Part shown: positions 9,020 to 17,222 of the stretch, in pieces | Layout: every line of letters starts with the position of its first letter | Position numbering within the stretch: the first letter of the stretch is position 1 | Source of the DNA: Pseudomonas alkylphenolica | Lineage (GTDB): Bacteria > Pseudomonadota > Gammaproteobacteria > Pseudomonadales > Pseudomonadaceae | Assembly: GCF_016009175.1 (NCBI RefSeq) | Contig: NZ_JADUCM010000031.1 | Span: 1-64,000, forward strand | Direction: 5' to 3' | DNA: 64,000 nucleotides | Made by a program: the position numbers and the translations under genes | Notes under the pieces: generated by a model | The model's database searches: none | The model's input: the letters and a program-made list of their open reading frames with translations, nothing else | What the model was told of the DNA's origin: nothing

Positions 9020-10078
9020 TCAGTCCGCGATGGTGTTAGGGGAGAAGGGCGCCAGGCGTCGTGGCTCGCCCATGCCGACAGTGACCAGGGCGCCATCGGC
9101 CGCCTCGGTAACGGCGGTCAGTGGCAGCCCGTCGGAAACGCCCATGGGCTGCAAGTCCAGGGTGCTCAGCTCGCTGCGCATGAGCATCCCGGCCTGGTTC
9201 ACCGCCAGCAGTTGCTTGCCAGCAATGTGCAGGGCGTTCAGCGAGGCCGGAACAGGGGTGTTGACCGGCTGGAAGCTTTGGCCGCCATCATCGGAGGTGA
9301 ACAGCTTGCCGCGCAGGCCACCGACCAGCATCCGGCCGTTGGGCAGCAGGGTGGTTGCGAAGTAACTGCCCTCGTAGGGGCCCTTGAGGGCGTCAAACGT
9401 GCGACCGCCATTGATGGAGCGCAGCAGCAAGCCTTGCTCCCCGGCAATGACGATCTCGTCACCCTGCCGCGCGACGGCATAAAGGTGCAGGCCACGGGGG
9501 TTGGGCAGCGAGCCCATCAAGGACTGCCAGGTAGTGCCGCCATCCTCGGTGATCAGGGCAAGGCCGTAGGCACCCAGGACAAGGCCGTGCCGGGCATCAG
9601 CAAAGCTCATGGCCAACAGCGGTTTGTCGGCGCCATCGGCCAGCAACCGTTGCGCGGCCGCGAAGCGCCGCGAGTCGTCGGTACGTTCGGCCGCTTGTAG
9701 CTCAAGCGCAGCCGCCTGCTTGCCATCGAGCTGCAGCTGCCAGCGTTCGCCGCCATCATTGCTGTGCAGTACCACACCTGAGTGGCCGACGGCCCAGCCA
9801 TTGCTGGCGTCGACAAATTGCACGCAGGTCAAGGTAGTGCTGACGGGGCTGACAGCCTGTCGCCAATGCTGGCCGTTGTCATCCGACAGCAGCACCACGC
9901 CACGTTCACCCACCGCGACCAGGCGGGCGCCGGCTGGCGTGACGTCCAGCAGCACCGCGCCCAGTGCCTGAGTGCCGGCAACCGCCTTCTGCGAAAGGAC
10001 ATCCACCGTTTCTGCTGCCCAAACGGGCAGCAGGGCGCAGCTGGCTGCCATCAGCAAGCCACAGACTATCTTCTTCAT
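9020..10078 (-). CDS. YCF48/sialidase-like beta-propeller protein, secreted
   Basis: A 352-residue protein with a signal peptide (MKKIVCGLLMAASCALLPVWA) and repeated beta-propeller units of the YCF48/BNR type. Recurrent DxGxxW patterns occur, such as DDNGQHWRQ, NDGGERWQ, EDGGTTWQS, INGGRTF and DDGGQSF. It is probably periplasmic. The ATG at 10078 has AGG nine bases upstream; an in-frame TTG at 10087 is less likely. It sits directly upstream of the RND gene and is likely an accessory of that system. The biochemical role of this family in catabolic operons is not established. A clear CA motif lies just upstream of the ribosome site. Confidence 0.82.
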   Translation of the reverse strand: MKKIVCGLLMAASCALLPVWAAETVDVLSQKAVAGTQALGAVLLDVTPAGARLVAVGERGVVLLSDDNGQHWRQAVSPVSTTLTCVQFVDASNGWAVGHSGVVLHSNDGGERWQLQLDGKQAAALELQAAERTDDSRRFAAAQRLLADGADKPLLAMSFADARHGLVLGAYGLALITEDGGTTWQSLMGSLPNPRGLHLYAVARQGDEIVIAGEQGLLLRSINGGRTFDALKGPYEGSYFATTLLPNGRMLVGGLRGKLFTSDDGGQSFQPVNTPVPASLNALHIAGKQLLAVNQAGMLMRSELSTLDLQPMGVSDGLPLTAVTEAADGALVTVGMGEPRRLAPFSPNTIAD

Positions 10079-10090
10079 CGCACGCAACCT

Positions 10091-10105
10091 TTGTTGTTCT
10101 TGTTT
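10091..10105 (-). promoter_or_regulatory. CA motif (candidate Crc/Hfq site) before the YCF48 gene
   Basis: The message reads AAACAAGAACAACAA immediately before the AGG ribosome site. It contains three overlapping AANAANAA matches. Confidence 0.65.
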
Positions 10106-10135
10106 GCAGCAGGCGGGGCTTGCGCCCCGCCAACA

Positions 10136-11503
10136 TCAGCGGACGCCTTCTCCAGCCATGGCATCGGCGGTAAACACCGCATCCTTGTAGGGCGGCACGA
10201 TGCGGTACTGCTCGTTCTTCCCGGCAAACACATCACCGACGAACCAGGCACCGGAGAGCAGGTCGTAGAACCCGGTCGTGAGCGAGGCGGTGCCCGGAAG
10301 GTCGGGCAGCACGACAGGCGAGGTCCACAGCACTTTCGCCAGTTGCCCCTGGGCGTCGTAGCGATCGCCAAGCACAGCCGTCCAGGTGTCCTCATCGAGG
10401 TAGTAGGTGCTTTTTGGCATGACGTGCCGCGCACCTTTTTTCAGCGTGGCTTCAACCACCCAGACACGGTGCAGTTCCCAGCGCACGGCATCGGCTTTCA
10501 TGTGGTGCTTGTCGAACAGGGCTTCGGGGCTGGAAGCGGTGAGTACGCGGTTGGCGTTATAGGGGATGTACAGTTCTTTCTTGCCGACCAGCTTCCAGTC
10601 GAAGCGGTCGATGCGGCCATTGAACACATACAGCTCGTCGAAGCTCATCACCCCCGCGGTGGCCGGTGTCGGGGTGTCGCAACAGGCGTTTGGCAGGCGA
10701 CGAACTCGGCGCTGGCCGGGCAGGTAGGTCCAGGCTGCGGAGCTTTCGGCGTTGAGGTTCTCAAGGCCGGTAATGGCTTCCCCGGCACGCAGGGGCGGGC
10801 CATCGTTGGTCATGCGGATCGACCAGTACACGCCCTTGTCGCTGCTGAAACCGGGGAGGTACCACGGCATTTGCAGATCGGCCCGCGAATCGTTGGTCAA
10901 TACATGCTTGCCGTCCGCCGTGGTCAGGTACTGGGTGAAGCTGGCGTGCCAGGAGGCCCCGCGCCAGCGCAGCAGATGGTTCCAGATGGCTTGCGCGCCG
11001 TCCTCGGGGATCGGGAACGGAATGCCGCCGGCAGCGCCTACCGGCATGGGGCCGGCCGGGCCGTCGACCAGTTTGCCGCGGGTGGCGTTGGCGAAGGTTG
11101 CCTCGTAGACCGACTGCGGAGCAGCGGCGCTGCGGTGGGTGGGGTACACCACGACCTGATAGCTGTCCGGGTACTTTTTCAGCATGGCCTGGGTCCCGGC
11201 CGAGAGCTTGTCGGCGTACTGCGCCATGTTCTGTGCGGTGATGGTGAGCAGCGGCTGGTCGGCCGCGTACGGATCACTGCGCTTGCCACCTGGCTTATAG
11301 GCAGGGTCGGCCTGGGTCAGGCCCCCTTGCCATTCAGGGATGCTGCCGTCGGCATTGCCGGCGCGTTGCGCGCCAAACGGCGTCAGGGTCGACTTGAGTT
11401 TGGCCGCTTCATCGGCGGAGACAGCCGCCATGGCACCCTGAGCAATCATCAGCGAAGCGCTCAGGGCAGTGAGCAGGTGTACCCATTTATTGGTGTGTTT
11501 CAT
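10136..11503 (-). CDS. DUF1329 outer-membrane-associated protein
   Basis: A 455-residue protein with a signal peptide ending near AQGAMA, followed by VSADEAAKLKSTLTPFGAQ, the standard opening of DUF1329 proteins. These LolA/LolB-like proteins nearly always accompany a DUF1302 protein, as here, with 14 bases between the genes. A paralogue with the same opening is at 60409-61791. It is probably periplasmic or outer-membrane associated and may handle lipophilic compounds. No enzymatic motif is visible. It is part of the envelope module of the aromatic cluster. Confidence 0.88.
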   Translation of the reverse strand: MKHTNKWVHLLTALSASLMIAQGAMAAVSADEAAKLKSTLTPFGAQRAGNADGSIPEWQGGLTQADPAYKPGGKRSDPYAADQPLLTITAQNMAQYADKLSAGTQAMLKKYPDSYQVVVYPTHRSAAAPQSVYEATFANATRGKLVDGPAGPMPVGAAGGIPFPIPEDGAQAIWNHLLRWRGASWHASFTQYLTTADGKHVLTNDSRADLQMPWYLPGFSSDKGVYWSIRMTNDGPPLRAGEAITGLENLNAESSAAWTYLPGQRRVRRLPNACCDTPTPATAGVMSFDELYVFNGRIDRFDWKLVGKKELYIPYNANRVLTASSPEALFDKHHMKADAVRWELHRVWVVEATLKKGARHVMPKSTYYLDEDTWTAVLGDRYDAQGQLAKVLWTSPVVLPDLPGTASLTTGFYDLLSGAWFVGDVFAGKNEQYRIVPPYKDAVFTADAMAGEGVR

Positions 11504-11517
11504 CGAAGAATCCTCGG

Positions 11518-13200
11518 TCAGAACGTGCGGCTGACGGTGAAGGCGATGAAGTCGCGGTCTTTGAGCGACTGTTCGAAGGTGTAGTGGTTGTCGGCATCCA
11601 GGAAGGTGTTTTCCGGGCCGTAGTAGTGCGTGTAGGTAAGGCCAAGGTTCCAGGTGTTGAGGTAGTTGCCTTTGAGACCGATGTTGATGTCGCCACCGTT
11701 GTCGGCACCAAAACCTGTGCCCAGCGCCTCGGAGGCTCCGTTGGTGTAGCTGGCACCGATCGGTACAGACACATCCAGGCCCGGCAGGAGCTGGCGGTAC
11801 ATGGGCTCGTAGACCAGGCGCAGGCTGGTGGCGTCGCGGTCGGCATTGGGGTCGAGGGCGTCGCTGTTCTTGCTGACACTCATGACCCTGTTCCAGGCAA
11901 TTTCACCGAGGAAGCTCGCTTCCGGAGCAATGAAGTTCGGCTCAAGGCTCGACAGCCAGGACAGGTTGGCGTGCAGCGTGCGCCCCGTTGCGTACAACGG
12001 TTCATCGTCGTTGTTGATCGACTCGCCCGGTGCCAGCGCGTGCTGGCTGGTGGAGGCCAGGGGTTGATTCCAGCGTGTGGAGAGTTCGCCGGCGATGTTG
12101 TAGTTGCCGACCGTGGTGGAGAAGCTCGCCCCCAGGGCCTCGATGCCTTCCGGATACACCCAGTAGTACTCGCCGGCCTTGCCCGACAGCGGGTTGAGGT
12201 TGGCGAAGTCCGGGCGCACGTTCAGCTGCGGGTTCTTGTCGTGGAAGCGGATGGCGTAGATGCCCCAGTCCACCGTCTCGGTGCGCCAGCGCAGTTGCAC
12301 GCCGCCTTGCCCCGAGTCTTTCGCCTCTTTGTCATTGCCGTGATAGAAGGCCAGTGGCTGGGCCCCCGGAAACAACGGAGCACCAATGAACATGCGCTCG
12401 TTACCGTCACCGAAGGTGTCGCTTGAAGAAAAATAGCTGCCGGCGGCAGGCAGGCGGTTAGCCTCCCATTCGAACTGGTAGTAGGCGCCAATAGAGACAT
12501 CCGGGGTCAGTTGCAGCTGACCGGACAGTTGCTGGACAGGGCGGATCAGCTCCTTGAACTGGGTGTTGGGTACCGACAGGCCTTTGACGACATCGATCGG
12601 TGCCATGCCGCCGGCGATTCCGTTCATGCCGTAGAACAGGCTTTCACCCCACTGCATGGCGTACTGACCGACACGTCCGGACGCTTGCATGTCGCCGATT
12701 TCGGCCTTGCCGAAAATGAACGCATCCAGCAGCTCACCCTTGCGGCCATGCAGGGTGCGGGTGTCATCGGTAAATTCGTCGTAGTCCACCGAATAACTGT
12801 TGGCCCGCGACGGATCGTTGTTGTCGGTACCACGGTTGTAGACATCGTCGTACCAGGCGGCGCCACTCAGGCGGGCACCGACGTTGCGGTAGGTGATGTC
12901 CATCTCCGAAAGCAGATCGAGGCGATTGGAGATCAGGCCCTTGTCGAAGTTGCGGTCACCGTCGTCGAGGTTCTGCGCGGTCTGGCCCTCGATCAGTTTG
13001 TCGCTCTGATCCTTGGTGCGCCAGGCTGCGCTGTATTTGAGGGTGTTATCCCAGCGTGCCCGAAGGTCGGGGTTTCCCGTATCGAATTCAAAGGCACGGG
13101 CGTCCGGCAGGCCGGCGCTGATGGCCAGTACGGAGACAGCCAGTGCCAAAGGTTTGAGCGGCGGCAACGGCCGCGTAGGTGCGCGCTTGCGAGACAGCAT
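11518..13200 (-). CDS. DUF1302 outer-membrane beta-barrel-like protein
   Basis: A 560-residue exported protein. The N-terminus is basic, then hydrophobic (LALAVSVLAISAGLPDARA), and is followed by FEFDTGNPDLRARWDNTLKYS. The C-terminus ends in phenylalanine (FIAFTVSRTF), as expected for an outer-membrane barrel. Aromatic/polar alternating strands run throughout. It pairs with the downstream DUF1329 gene, and the same pair recurs at 58547-61791. It probably forms an outer-membrane channel or surface protein for a hydrophobic substrate. A GAGGTGA ribosome site and a CA motif precede the ATG. Confidence 0.87.
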   Translation of the reverse strand: MLSRKRAPTRPLPPLKPLALAVSVLAISAGLPDARAFEFDTGNPDLRARWDNTLKYSAAWRTKDQSDKLIEGQTAQNLDDGDRNFDKGLISNRLDLLSEMDITYRNVGARLSGAAWYDDVYNRGTDNNDPSRANSYSVDYDEFTDDTRTLHGRKGELLDAFIFGKAEIGDMQASGRVGQYAMQWGESLFYGMNGIAGGMAPIDVVKGLSVPNTQFKELIRPVQQLSGQLQLTPDVSIGAYYQFEWEANRLPAAGSYFSSSDTFGDGNERMFIGAPLFPGAQPLAFYHGNDKEAKDSGQGGVQLRWRTETVDWGIYAIRFHDKNPQLNVRPDFANLNPLSGKAGEYYWVYPEGIEALGASFSTTVGNYNIAGELSTRWNQPLASTSQHALAPGESINNDDEPLYATGRTLHANLSWLSSLEPNFIAPEASFLGEIAWNRVMSVSKNSDALDPNADRDATSLRLVYEPMYRQLLPGLDVSVPIGASYTNGASEALGTGFGADNGGDINIGLKGNYLNTWNLGLTYTHYYGPENTFLDADNHYTFEQSLKDRDFIAFTVSRTF

Positions 13201-13213
13201 TTAAGTCACCTCA

Positions 13214-13226
13214 TTCTTGTTTTTGT
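13214..13226 (-). promoter_or_regulatory. CA motif before DUF1302 gene (first copy)
   Basis: The message reads ACAAAAACAAGAA just before the GAGGTGA ribosome site. It holds two AANAANAA matches. Confidence 0.6.
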
Positions 13227-13283
13227 AGGTCAGTGTTGGCGTGCGGACGGGGGCAGCACAGGCGTGGCCGCCCCGCTGCGCTG

Positions 13284-14405
13284 TCAGACCGGGCGTGCCG
13301 TGACTTCGAGCATTTGCCTGACCAGTGCGATGCGGTCGAAGTCCGGGTCTTTCTGCATTTCTTTTTCGCCCGCGAGCAGCGACTTCTCGCTGATGAACTT
13401 GCAGCGCTCGAACCTGCGCGCCATGAAGCGCTGCAGCTGGTCTGCCAGGCTGCCGCCGGCGGTGAGCTCTTCACTCAGGACCACGGCGTCTTCAATCGCC
13501 ATGCCCGCACCCTGGCCAAGGTGTGGCGTGGTGGCGTGCGCCGCGTCGCCGATAAGCAGCACGCGGTCGCAGTACCAGGGCTCATCGACAAACACCGCCT
13601 CAAGCGGCTTGTAGACGACTTGCGCGTTGTCGGTGATCTGCTCGCGCAGTTGCTCGATCAGGCCGCCAAAGCCGGTCAGGCGTTTGCGCAGTTCCTCGGC
13701 CAGGGTGTGCTCGTCCATCCACGGGTTGCCCGGCTCGTGGGAGGTGGTGAACAGGTACATCAGGTCATCGGCCAGTGGCACCAGGCCGGCGTTGCCGAAT
13801 GGGCCCTGGTAGTTGGCCAGGTGGTCGATTTCGGCGACGCGAGGGAAGTTGTAGCGCCACACCGACTGACCGGTGAACTGCGGTTGGTACGTGTCGCCGA
13901 ACAGCAAGCTGCGCACCCTGGAAAACAGGCCGTCAGCGCCAACCACCAAGGCATAGCGCCGACGGCTGCCATCGCTGAGCAGCACCTCGACGCCATCGGT
14001 ATCCTGCTCGAACTGCTCGATCGAGGTGCCCAGGCGTACGTGAGTGCCCAGTTCGATAGCGGTTTCGCTGAGTACTTTATGCAGCGCGCGGCGCGAGATG
14101 CCGACGTTGGCGGGGTACTCCGGCCCGGCCAGGCGTTGACCGGGAATGCGCACCAGCGGCACACCGTCGGTGTTGTAGATGCCGACGTCTTCGAAGGCGT
14201 AGGCTGCGTCAAGGTAGGCGTCGAGCAGGCCCAGCTTGGCCATTTCGCGCACGACGTTGCTTTGCTGGATGATGCCGACCCCGTAGACCGTCCACTCGGT
14301 TTTCAGCTCGACCAGGTCAACCTCGATCCCTTTGCGGCGCAAGGCAATGGCGGCGCACAGGCCACCAATACCACCACCGACGATCAGTACGTTTGCAATA
14401 GTCAT
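13284..14405 (-). CDS. FAD-dependent aromatic monooxygenase
   Basis: A 373-residue class A flavoprotein hydroxylase (salicylate / 3-hydroxybenzoate 6-hydroxylase group). It shows the FAD dinucleotide motif GGGIGGLCAAIALRRKG near the N-terminus, a GADGLFSRVR segment (the DG motif) near residue 160, and LIGDAAHATTPHLGQGAGMA (the GD motif) near residue 285. It would use NAD(P)H and oxygen to hydroxylate a phenolic ring, possibly with decarboxylation. An in-frame GTG at 14417 would add four residues. The start is uncertain because neither site has a strong ribosome signal. It lies between the Rieske ferredoxin and the DUF1302 gene, so it probably makes the diol cleaved by the extradiol dioxygenase. 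Confidence 0.88.
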   Translation of the reverse strand: MTIANVLIVGGGIGGLCAAIALRRKGIEVDLVELKTEWTVYGVGIIQQSNVVREMAKLGLLDAYLDAAYAFEDVGIYNTDGVPLVRIPGQRLAGPEYPANVGISRRALHKVLSETAIELGTHVRLGTSIEQFEQDTDGVEVLLSDGSRRRYALVVGADGLFSRVRSLLFGDTYQPQFTGQSVWRYNFPRVAEIDHLANYQGPFGNAGLVPLADDLMYLFTTSHEPGNPWMDEHTLAEELRKRLTGFGGLIEQLREQITDNAQVVYKPLEAVFVDEPWYCDRVLLIGDAAHATTPHLGQGAGMAIEDAVVLSEELTAGGSLADQLQRFMARRFERCKFISEKSLLAGEKEMQKDPDFDRIALVRQMLEVTARPV

Positions 14406-14420
14406 GACGTTACTCACGTG

Positions 14421-14431
14421 TTGTTCTTGTT
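14421..14431 (-). promoter_or_regulatory. CA motif before the FAD monooxygenase
   Basis: The message reads AACAAGAACAA a few bases before the GTG/ATG start region. Confidence 0.6.
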
Positions 14432-14502
14432 CTGCGCAGCCATCACTGGATGCGGTTGTTTTTCGTGTGTGGCCCGAGTTTCCCGAGTGCCACAGGATTT
14501 GA

Positions 14503-14901
14503 CTAATCGAGTCCCCGGATGCGACCTATCGCGCTGCGCGATACCTCAACGGGCTGTCCCATGGGGTCGATACACAGGCGCAACCAGCCGTCCTCACAGC
14601 GAAACGCGAGCCCGGTCAACGATTGCCCCAGGCACGGGCCAAAGACGCATTCGCCGCTGTCGGGCATGAACTGCGCGCCGTGCGCGTAACAAATGACCCG
14701 CTGGCCGTTGGCGGACAGGAATCGGTCCTTGCGGTACTCAAGGCGCACATCGAGATGCGGGCAGCTGTTGCGGTACACCCGCAGCGCGCCTCGATGCATG
14801 AGTGCAAACACGCTGTCGCGCCCTGAGCTGAACGGATCAAAGCCGATCGCCTGGCCTTCCTTGAGGTGCGCGAGCGGGCACAGCGCAACGCTGCGGTCCA
14901 C
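14503..14901 (-). CDS. Rieske [2Fe-2S] ferredoxin-type protein
   Basis: A 132-residue stand-alone Rieske protein. The cluster ligands are visible as CPH (in NSCPHLDV) and CYAH (in VICYAHGAQF), the C-x-H ... C-x2-H pattern. The start is GTG, three bases after the stop of the extradiol-dioxygenase gene. Such small ferredoxins usually feed electrons to a Rieske oxygenase, or protect and reactivate an extradiol dioxygenase (the XylT idea, though XylT itself is plant-type). The only Rieske oxygenase here, 7 kb away, already has its own reductase. The partner is therefore open. Confidence 0.85.
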   Translation of the reverse strand: MDRSVALCPLAHLKEGQAIGFDPFSSGRDSVFALMHRGALRVYRNSCPHLDVRLEYRKDRFLSANGQRVICYAHGAQFMPDSGECVFGPCLGQSLTGLAFRCEDGWLRLCIDPMGQPVEVSRSAIGRIRGLD

Positions 14902-14904
14902 GGT

Positions 14905-15846
14905 TCAACCCTGCTTGGGTGGCGGACCACCCGGGGCCCATTTGTCGCGGGAGGTAAACAGGAACAGCTGCGAGTTGTCGGCGGACATGGGCGCCTGGCG
15001 AGCGGCCCAGGCGTCATCGTGTTTGTCCATGTCGGCGTCGTATTCGATGTGGCAGCCAAGCGGGCTGTTGAAGTACCAGAACCAGTTGGAACCGAAGAGG
15101 TGACGGCCGGGCCCCCAGAAGCTTGTCCAGCCTTTTTCCTGGAAGCGGGTGCCCGCGAGCAGCACTTCGGTGCCGCTGCCCATATGAAAGGTAAAGTGCT
15201 CGCAGCCCTGCATGTGCGGCGGGGTCTGGATCATGAACAGGCAGTGATGGTCATCCATGCCGCGTGCACGCATGAACGGGCCGACACCGACAAAACTGTC
15301 GGTGGTGACGAAGCCCAGGCGATCACGGTAGAAGGCTTCACCTTTGGCCGCATCGGGGACGAAATACACCACATGCGACAGCGAACGCGGCCGGGCGTCC
15401 ATCTCTGGCGTGATACCCGGTTGATTCAGCGGGCGTTGCGGTGCGCTGCCAGGGGCGTTGGTGAGGTCGGCAGGCGCCGAGAAGGGGCGGCGCCAGGAGA
15501 CCTGGAAGGCAATCGCAAAGCCAAGGTCATCGACGGTGTGCAGGGCGCCATTGGCGTCGCGACGCACCTCGCGGTCGCAGCTCAGTTCATCTTCGATGGC
15601 GGCAAGGTCGGCGCTGCTTTCCACGCCGTAGATGGTTTCACGCAACGACGGTGCGGGGCCCAGTGAGGGCGGCAGGTCCGCGGCGTCGGCAGGGCGAATG
15701 ATGATGGCCGAGCCGTCCCGGGCCTCGAAGTGGCCCCCGTCGGCATCCAGGTGGACTGCACTCAGTCCGTAATCACGCAGGCAATCCGCGCAGGCTTGCA
15801 GGTCGTCGACGCCAAATACCAAGGCGTCAAGGCCAAGAATGTTCAT
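14905..15846 (-). CDS. Extradiol ring-cleavage dioxygenase-like protein (VOC fold)
   Basis: A 313-residue two-domain glyoxalase/bleomycin-resistance/dioxygenase protein. The C-terminal domain holds candidate Fe(II) ligands: His in RSLSHVVYF, His in MDDHHCLFM and Glu in GCHIEYDADMD, matching the 2-His-1-Glu triad of type I catechol 2,3-dioxygenases. The ATG at 15846 has GGAG upstream; an in-frame GTG three codons earlier is less likely. It is the first gene of the minus-strand operon, divergent from LysR at 16123. It probably cleaves a catechol produced upstream. It is somewhat divergent from textbook enzymes, so a glyoxalase-like role cannot be excluded. Confidence 0.8.
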   Translation of the reverse strand: MNILGLDALVFGVDDLQACADCLRDYGLSAVHLDADGGHFEARDGSAIIIRPADAADLPPSLGPAPSLRETIYGVESSADLAAIEDELSCDREVRRDANGALHTVDDLGFAIAFQVSWRRPFSAPADLTNAPGSAPQRPLNQPGITPEMDARPRSLSHVVYFVPDAAKGEAFYRDRLGFVTTDSFVGVGPFMRARGMDDHHCLFMIQTPPHMQGCEHFTFHMGSGTEVLLAGTRFQEKGWTSFWGPGRHLFGSNWFWYFNSPLGCHIEYDADMDKHDDAWAARQAPMSADNSQLFLFTSRDKWAPGGPPPKQG

Positions 15847-16002
15847 GGCTACCACTCCATTGAAATTATGATCCGGCAGCGGGGCCGGTGGTGGTGTCGC
15901 TGCGGCAACAGGCAGGCCGCACGACTGGCGAGCAGGGTGCTGTCAGCGCCGGTGGCTGACCAATCGCAATGGGGGATGCCTGCTATCGGCAAACTCCATA
16001 CA

Positions 16003-16023
16003 TGCCTGCGAAACCCGCAGGCA
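16003..16023. promoter_or_regulatory. Inverted repeat in the LysR/dioxygenase divergent promoter
   Basis: Arms TGCCTGCG and CGCAGGCA flank AAACC. It lies in the 276-base divergent region (15847-16122) between the aromatic operon and its LysR gene, about 100 bases before the LysR start. It could be an operator or a hairpin. No T-N11-A LysR box could be singled out with confidence. Confidence 0.3.
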
Positions 16024-16122
16024 AAGGGCTGCCCGGGTAGGCAGCGCGCCGATGGCTTGACGTATCGAGAAGGGCGGACGAAGGTATCGCGAAAATAACT
16101 ACAAAAACGGAGATGCATCGCC

Positions 16123-17070
16123 ATGCGATTTCATCATTTGGATCTGAACCTTCTCGTGGCACTCGATGTGCTGCTGGATGAGCAGAACATCACCCGTGCT
16201 GCCGAACGCCTGCACATGACCCAGTCCGCCACCAGCGGCGTGCTTGGCAGGCTCAGAAAGTACTTCGAGGATGACCTGCTGGTGCAGGTCGGCCGGACCA
16301 TGCAACCCACGCCCTATGCACTGGAGCTGGCGAAGCCGGTGCGCGAGGTGTTGTTGACGATCCGCTCCTCGATCACCGCCAAGCCGGTGTTTGATCCTGC
16401 CTCCAGCAAGCGACATTTTCGCCTGATCACCTCCGATTACCTGATCAGCGTGCTGTTTGCCCAGGTGATTCAACGTATCTACCAGGCCGCGCCGGGGATC
16501 ACCTTCGAAATGCACCCACCTGGCGAGCAAGGCGTGGAGATGACCCTGCGCGGGGAAATCGACCTGATGATCGTGCCTGAGCGCTACCTTATCGAGGGGC
16601 ATCCTTCGCAACTGCTGTTCGAGGAAGAGCATGTTTGCGTGGTCTGGAGTGGTAACACGGCGGTCGGGGAGTCGTTGACGCTGGAGCAGTACATGGACAT
16701 GGGGCACATCTCCGTGGGGTTTGGCCGTTCGCGACAACTGAGCATTGAAGACTGGTTCATGAGCCAATACGGCTTCAAGCGCCGGCTCGAGGTCATCACC
16801 AATGACTTCAATACACTGCCGCAGCTGCTGGTGGGTACCCATCGCGTGGCAACCATGCACCGCAGGCTGGCCGAGTTGTATTCGCATTACCTGCCGCTGC
16901 GCATCCTGCCACCGCCGGTGAAAATCCCGGTGATGCGGGAAATCATGCAGTGGCATCGCAGCATGGACGGTGACCCCATGCACCGGTGGCTCAGAGAGAC
17001 CGTCCGCGAGTTCATTCAAACGCTCGACCAGGCCGGCGGACAGGTCAGCCAAGCGCTGGTACTCAGCTAG
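16123..17070 (+). CDS. LysR-family regulator (NodD/NahR-like subgroup)
   Basis: A 315-residue LysR-type regulator. It opens with MRFHHLDLNLLVALDVLLDE, then ITRAAERLHMTQSATSGVLGRLR, the signature of the NodD/NahR/PcpR branch that responds to aromatic inducers. It diverges from the extradiol-dioxygenase operon and is followed by the alpha/beta hydrolase gene. It is the obvious local activator of the aromatic cluster. The AGATGC before the ATG gives only a modest ribosome site. Confidence 0.9.
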   Translation: MRFHHLDLNLLVALDVLLDEQNITRAAERLHMTQSATSGVLGRLRKYFEDDLLVQVGRTMQPTPYALELAKPVREVLLTIRSSITAKPVFDPASSKRHFRLITSDYLISVLFAQVIQRIYQAAPGITFEMHPPGEQGVEMTLRGEIDLMIVPERYLIEGHPSQLLFEEEHVCVVWSGNTAVGESLTLEQYMDMGHISVGFGRSRQLSIEDWFMSQYGFKRRLEVITNDFNTLPQLLVGTHRVATMHRRLAELYSHYLPLRILPPPVKIPVMREIMQWHRSMDGDPMHRWLRETVREFIQTLDQAGGQVSQALVLS

Positions 17071-17213
17071 TGCCCGGCTGTGGCATCGCGTTTGCCGATA
17101 CCTCGCATCCCCACTCGCGATTGGCCAAAGCGCGGCGCGCTGCATAACGTCCTGCTCTGATCGTGCCCGGTACGGCTGATGCTGCCGGGCTCGCCTTCAG
17201 ACCGCAAAAGGAC

Positions 17214-17221
17214 AACAAGAA
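17214..17221 (+). promoter_or_regulatory. CA motif before the alpha/beta hydrolase
   Basis: AACAAGAA lies between the AAAAGGA ribosome site and the ATG at 17223, an ideal position to block initiation. Confidence 0.6.
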
Positions 17222-17222
17222 C

